From contig NZ_CP048815.1 in assembly GCF_010977555.1 (NCBI RefSeq), positions 62,001 to 126,000 on the forward strand: DNA of 64,000 nucleotides. Reading direction: 5' to 3'. Of the stretch, positions 61,345 through 64,000 are shown in pieces; within the stretch, counting starts at the first letter, position 1, and each line of letters starts with the position of its first letter. A model generated the notes under the pieces. It searched no databases. It worked only from the letters and a program-made list of their open reading frames with translations, and was not told the origin of the DNA. The translations under genes and the position numbers were made by a program. Source of the DNA: Caulobacter rhizosphaerae. GTDB lineage: Bacteria > Pseudomonadota > Alphaproteobacteria > Caulobacterales > Caulobacteraceae.

Positions 61345-62163
61345 TCATGGCGCGACCGGCTCGGTCGGCGGCGCCTGCTCAGGCTCCAGTTCGATCGACT
61401 CGCCGGGCTTGAGGCCGCAGGCCAGCAGGGTGGACCACACCGTCTCGGCGCTCTCGGCGAAGCGGAAGAGTTCCAGATCGGCGGGATTGACCATGCCGTG
61501 CTCGACCAGGCTGTCGAAATTCACGACCGAGCGCCAATAGGCCTCGTCGAACAGCACGATGGGGATGCGCGGAGCCTTGTCGGTCTGGCGCAGGGTCAGG
61601 ATCTCGAACAGCTCGTCGAAGGTGCCGAAGCCGCCGGGGAACACCACCAGGGCGTTGGCCCGCATCGCCAAGTGCATCTTGCGCATGGCGAAGTAGTGGA
61701 AGCGGAAAGACAGGTCGGGCGTGGCGTAGGGATTGGGCCATTGCTCGTGCGGCAGGGTGATGTTGAAGCCCACCGACGGCGCGCCGGCGTCCCAGGCCCC
61801 GCGGTTGGCCGCCTCCATCACGCCAGGGCCGCCACCGGTGGCGATGACGTTGTCGCGGACCCCGTCCGTGGCGTGGATCGCTCCGCCGCGCTCCGAGGCG
61901 ATGCGGCCGAAGCGCCGGGCCTCGGCGTACCAGTGAGGCTGCCGTCCGGGACCGTCCTCGCGCACGCGGGCGCTGCCGAACACCACGATGGTCGAGCGTA
62001 CGCCCCAGGCCCGCAGAGCCTCGTCGGCCTTGGCGAACTCCAGCAGGAACCGCACGCCCCGCATCGACTCGCCCAGCAGAAAGTCCTGGTCCAGCACCGC
62101 CAGCCGATAGGAGGCGGAGGCGAGTTGGGCGGCGCTCGGCGATGCGGGCGGCGGCTCGGACAT
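61345..62163 (-). CDS. LOG-family protein (TIGR00730-like)
   Basis: 272 residues. The family hallmarks are GGGPGVMEAANRGAWDAG and PGGFGTFDELFEILTLRQ (PGGxGTxxE). Such proteins cleave the glycosidic bond of nucleotide monophosphates, and some release free cytokinins. The N-terminal 40 residues are extra. It heads a two-gene minus-strand transcript with the amine oxidase. Confidence 0.9.
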   Translation of the reverse strand: MSEPPPASPSAAQLASASYRLAVLDQDFLLGESMRGVRFLLEFAKADEALRAWGVRSTIVVFGSARVREDGPGRQPHWYAEARRFGRIASERGGAIHATDGVRDNVIATGGGPGVMEAANRGAWDAGAPSVGFNITLPHEQWPNPYATPDLSFRFHYFAMRKMHLAMRANALVVFPGGFGTFDELFEILTLRQTDKAPRIPIVLFDEAYWRSVVNFDSLVEHGMVNPADLELFRFAESAETVWSTLLACGLKPGESIELEPEQAPPTEPVAP

Positions 62164-62246
62164 TTCAACGCTCCACTCAAATACAGCGGCCGAACGCAGC
62201 TGACGGGGACATGCTCATGGCATGCCCCCAACCCGCGCGCGTCCGT

Positions 62247-64000
62247 CTAGTTGCCCTTGCGCAGCGTCGGACTGTCCAGGTCGAGCTGGTCGATCGGAAT
62301 CTGCAGGGCGGCCGGGACGGCGGTCTTGACCCCTTCGCCCATCGCCTTGGCGTCGCCGACCACGATGACGCTGGTCTGGGCGGGATCGAGCACGGTCTTG
62401 GAGAAGGCTTGCACGTCGGCGGCGCTGACCGCCTCGACCTTGCTGGTATAGGCCTGGATCTCGTTCAGCGGGACGCCATAGATCGCCAGGTTGCCCAGGA
62501 TATCGGCCAGGCCGCCCGAGGTGCCCAGGTCGCGCCCGAAGCCGCCGACCAGCACCGACTTGCGCGCCGCCAATTCGGAGGCCGAGGTCGGCTCGGCGGC
62601 CAGCCGGGTCAACTCGTCCTTGATCAGCCCCACCACCTGGGCGGCGGACTCGTTCTTGGTCTGGACGCTGGCCGAGAAGCCGCCGATCGCCGCGCGCGGC
62701 GTGAGGCTGGAACTGGCGCCGTACGACAGGCCGCGCTTGATGCGGATCTCCTGGTTGAGGCGGGAGGAATAGCCGCCGCCCAGCACGCCGTTGGTGACGA
62801 GGCCCGCATAATAGCGCGGGTCGGCGCGCAGGATCGCCGGCTTGGTCACCACGACCGCGGCCTGACCGGTGCCGGGCAGGTCGACGATCACGTTCCTGGC
62901 CGCGTAGCCCGTCGGGCCCTTGACCGGAGCCGGCGGAGGGCCGGCCGGCTTGGCCCAGCCGCCGAACGCCTTTTCCGCCAGGGCGAAGCCCTGCTCGGGC
63001 GTCAGGTCGCCGGTCAGCACCAGGATGGCGTTGTCCGGACGCCAGTTCGTGGCGTGCGTCTTGACCAGGGCGTCGCGCTGAATCTTCGGCAGCGAACCCG
63101 GCGTACCGCCCGCCACGTGGCCATAGCCCGAGCCCGCATAGATCACGGTCGGTACGACGAAGCCGGCGACCGAGCCCGGCTGCTGGAATCCGACGGACAG
63201 ACCGTCCAGGGTCTCGGTCTTCACGCGTTCCAGCTCGTCGGCCTTGAAGGTCGGGTTCTGGGCGACGTCGGCCATGATCGCCAGGCCTTGGGCGGCCTTG
63301 TCGGCGATGACGCTGAGGGTCAGGGAGGTGGCCTCCCAGCCGGAACCGGCTTCCAGATTGGCGCCGAGCGCCTCGGTGGCGGCGGCCACCTGGGTGGCGG
63401 TGCGGGTCTTGGTGCCCTCGGTCAACAGTTCGGCGGTCAGGCTGGAGACGCCTGCCAGGCCGGCGGGGTCCGCGCCCGAACCGCCGCGCACGGTCAGGTC
63501 GGCGGTGATCAGCGGCAGGTCGCTGCTCTTGGCGACGATGACCCGCAGGCCGTTGGCCAGCGTCTTCTCCACGGGCGAGGGAAGCACGGGCGACACCGCC
63601 GCGCCCGGCGCGGGCGGAGCGACGCGCTCGGCCGCCGGAGCCAGGGCGGTGACTGGGCCGCTGTAGGTGACGGACGGAGTGGGCTTGGGCCCCTCGAACG
63701 GGTCCTTGGCGCCCGCCGGTCTGGCCGATTCGGGCAGATAGCGGATGGTCACCTTACGGTCGTCGGCCAGGTACTTGGCCGCTACGCGCTGGACGTCGGC
63801 GGCAGTCACCGCCTGCAGGGCGGCCAGATCGGTGTTGGCGCGCTGGGCGTCGCCTTCGGTCCGCAGGGCGTAGCCGATCGCGAAGGCGCGGCCGTCGATG
63901 GTCTCGCGACCGCGGACGGCGTCGGCCAGCAGGCCGGCCTTGGCCTCGGCCAGCTCGGCGATGGTGGGCGGGGCCGTGCGCAGCTTGGCGACCTGGGCGC
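62247..64000 (-). CDS. M16 zinc peptidase, C-terminal part
   Basis: The gene enters from the right edge; 583 residues are visible up to the stop at 62247. A Pro/Ala linker (~residues 105-145 of the visible part) divides the end of one M16 unit from a second unit that begins VEKTLANGLRVIVAKSSDLPLIT. The second unit lacks the HxxEH zinc site: the expected position reads GVSSLTAELLTEGT. It is therefore a non-catalytic half, as in many two-domain M16 proteins where only the first half binds zinc. That first half is largely outside the window. Confidence 0.88.
   Translation of the reverse strand, partial: AQVAKLRTAPPTIAELAEAKAGLLADAVRGRETIDGRAFAIGYALRTEGDAQRANTDLAALQAVTAADVQRVAAKYLADDRKVTIRYLPESARPAGAKDPFEGPKPTPSVTYSGPVTALAPAAERVAPPAPGAAVSPVLPSPVEKTLANGLRVIVAKSSDLPLITADLTVRGGSGADPAGLAGVSSLTAELLTEGTKTRTATQVAAATEALGANLEAGSGWEATSLTLSVIADKAAQGLAIMADVAQNPTFKADELERVKTETLDGLSVGFQQPGSVAGFVVPTVIYAGSGYGHVAGGTPGSLPKIQRDALVKTHATNWRPDNAILVLTGDLTPEQGFALAEKAFGGWAKPAGPPPAPVKGPTGYAARNVIVDLPGTGQAAVVVTKPAILRADPRYYAGLVTNGVLGGGYSSRLNQEIRIKRGLSYGASSSLTPRAAIGGFSASVQTKNESAAQVVGLIKDELTRLAAEPTSASELAARKSVLVGGFGRDLGTSGGLADILGNLAIYGVPLNEIQAYTSKVEAVSAADVQAFSKTVLDPAQTSVIVVGDAKAMGEGVKTAVPAALQIPIDQLDLDSPTLRKGN

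Overview
The window is a GC-rich alphaproteobacterial chromosome segment, most like Caulobacter or a close relative. The pointers are a phyR / nepR-ecfG-phyK general stress response (GSR) locus, a nearby chpT phosphotransferase gene with CheY- and CheR-like partners, a CtrA-lineage gene set, and Caulobacterales-style palindromic intergenic repeats. No rRNA operon or CRISPR array was seen. One tRNA gene, tRNA-Ala(GGC), is present.

Positions 1-6.5 kb hold molybdenum enzymes: the C-terminus of an isoquinoline-oxidoreductase-type molybdopterin subunit, a few small regulators and hypotheticals, mocA, and a compact moaA-moaD-moaE-moaB-moaC operon. The functional partner xdhC lies at 11.2-12.2 kb. 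The two parts are separated by an accessory patch (6.5-11.1 kb) with lower-GC genes: a Sel1-repeat protein, the C-terminal stub of a tyrosine recombinase, a truncated P-loop-NTPase-like start, a Fic AMP-transferase with a repeat-rich operator-like start region, an IS110-family insertion sequence and an orphan 152-residue protein.

Positions 12.2-35.2 kb are mostly metabolic and envelope genes: aldo/keto reductase plus SpsF-like cytidylyltransferase, alanine dehydrogenase with a divergent Lrp regulator, an exported beta-carbonic anhydrase, the alpha-2-macroglobulin / PBP1C pair, a Xre-RES toxin-antitoxin pair, a carbonic anhydrase / maleylpyruvate isomerase / FAH-hydrolase cluster, an ABC transporter whose permease is fused to an M1 peptidase, a CoA-transferase and a GFA-type protein. 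A gene-free stretch (35.2-36.0 kb) carries inverted repeats and a ~340 nt element closed by a long-range stem.

Positions 36-47 kb form a stress-response neighbourhood: an HWE kinase-receiver hybrid, DUF883 and holin-like membrane proteins, Fe-superoxide dismutase, lipoproteins, and the GSR core. Six sites matching the EcfG promoter consensus (GGAAC, 16-17 nt, CGTT) are visible at 38039, 41413, 42604, 44125 (minus strand), 44201 and 46784. Each faces a plausible GSR gene, so the core regulators and several effectors are probably one physically clustered regulon.

Positions 47-64 kb carry a sulfotransferase, the cheR-cheY-chpT signalling group, cysQ, an EF-hand protein, a Xre regulator divergent from a Tat-exported dehalogenase-like hydrolase, tRNA-Ala, then housekeeping genes aroA-cmk-rpsA, ihfB and mscL, an FAD amine oxidase, a LOG-family protein and the 3' part of an M16 peptidase gene that runs off the right edge. 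Gene starts were chosen by hand from ribosome-binding sites, overlaps and family N-termini; all functions are assigned by motif recognition without database searches.
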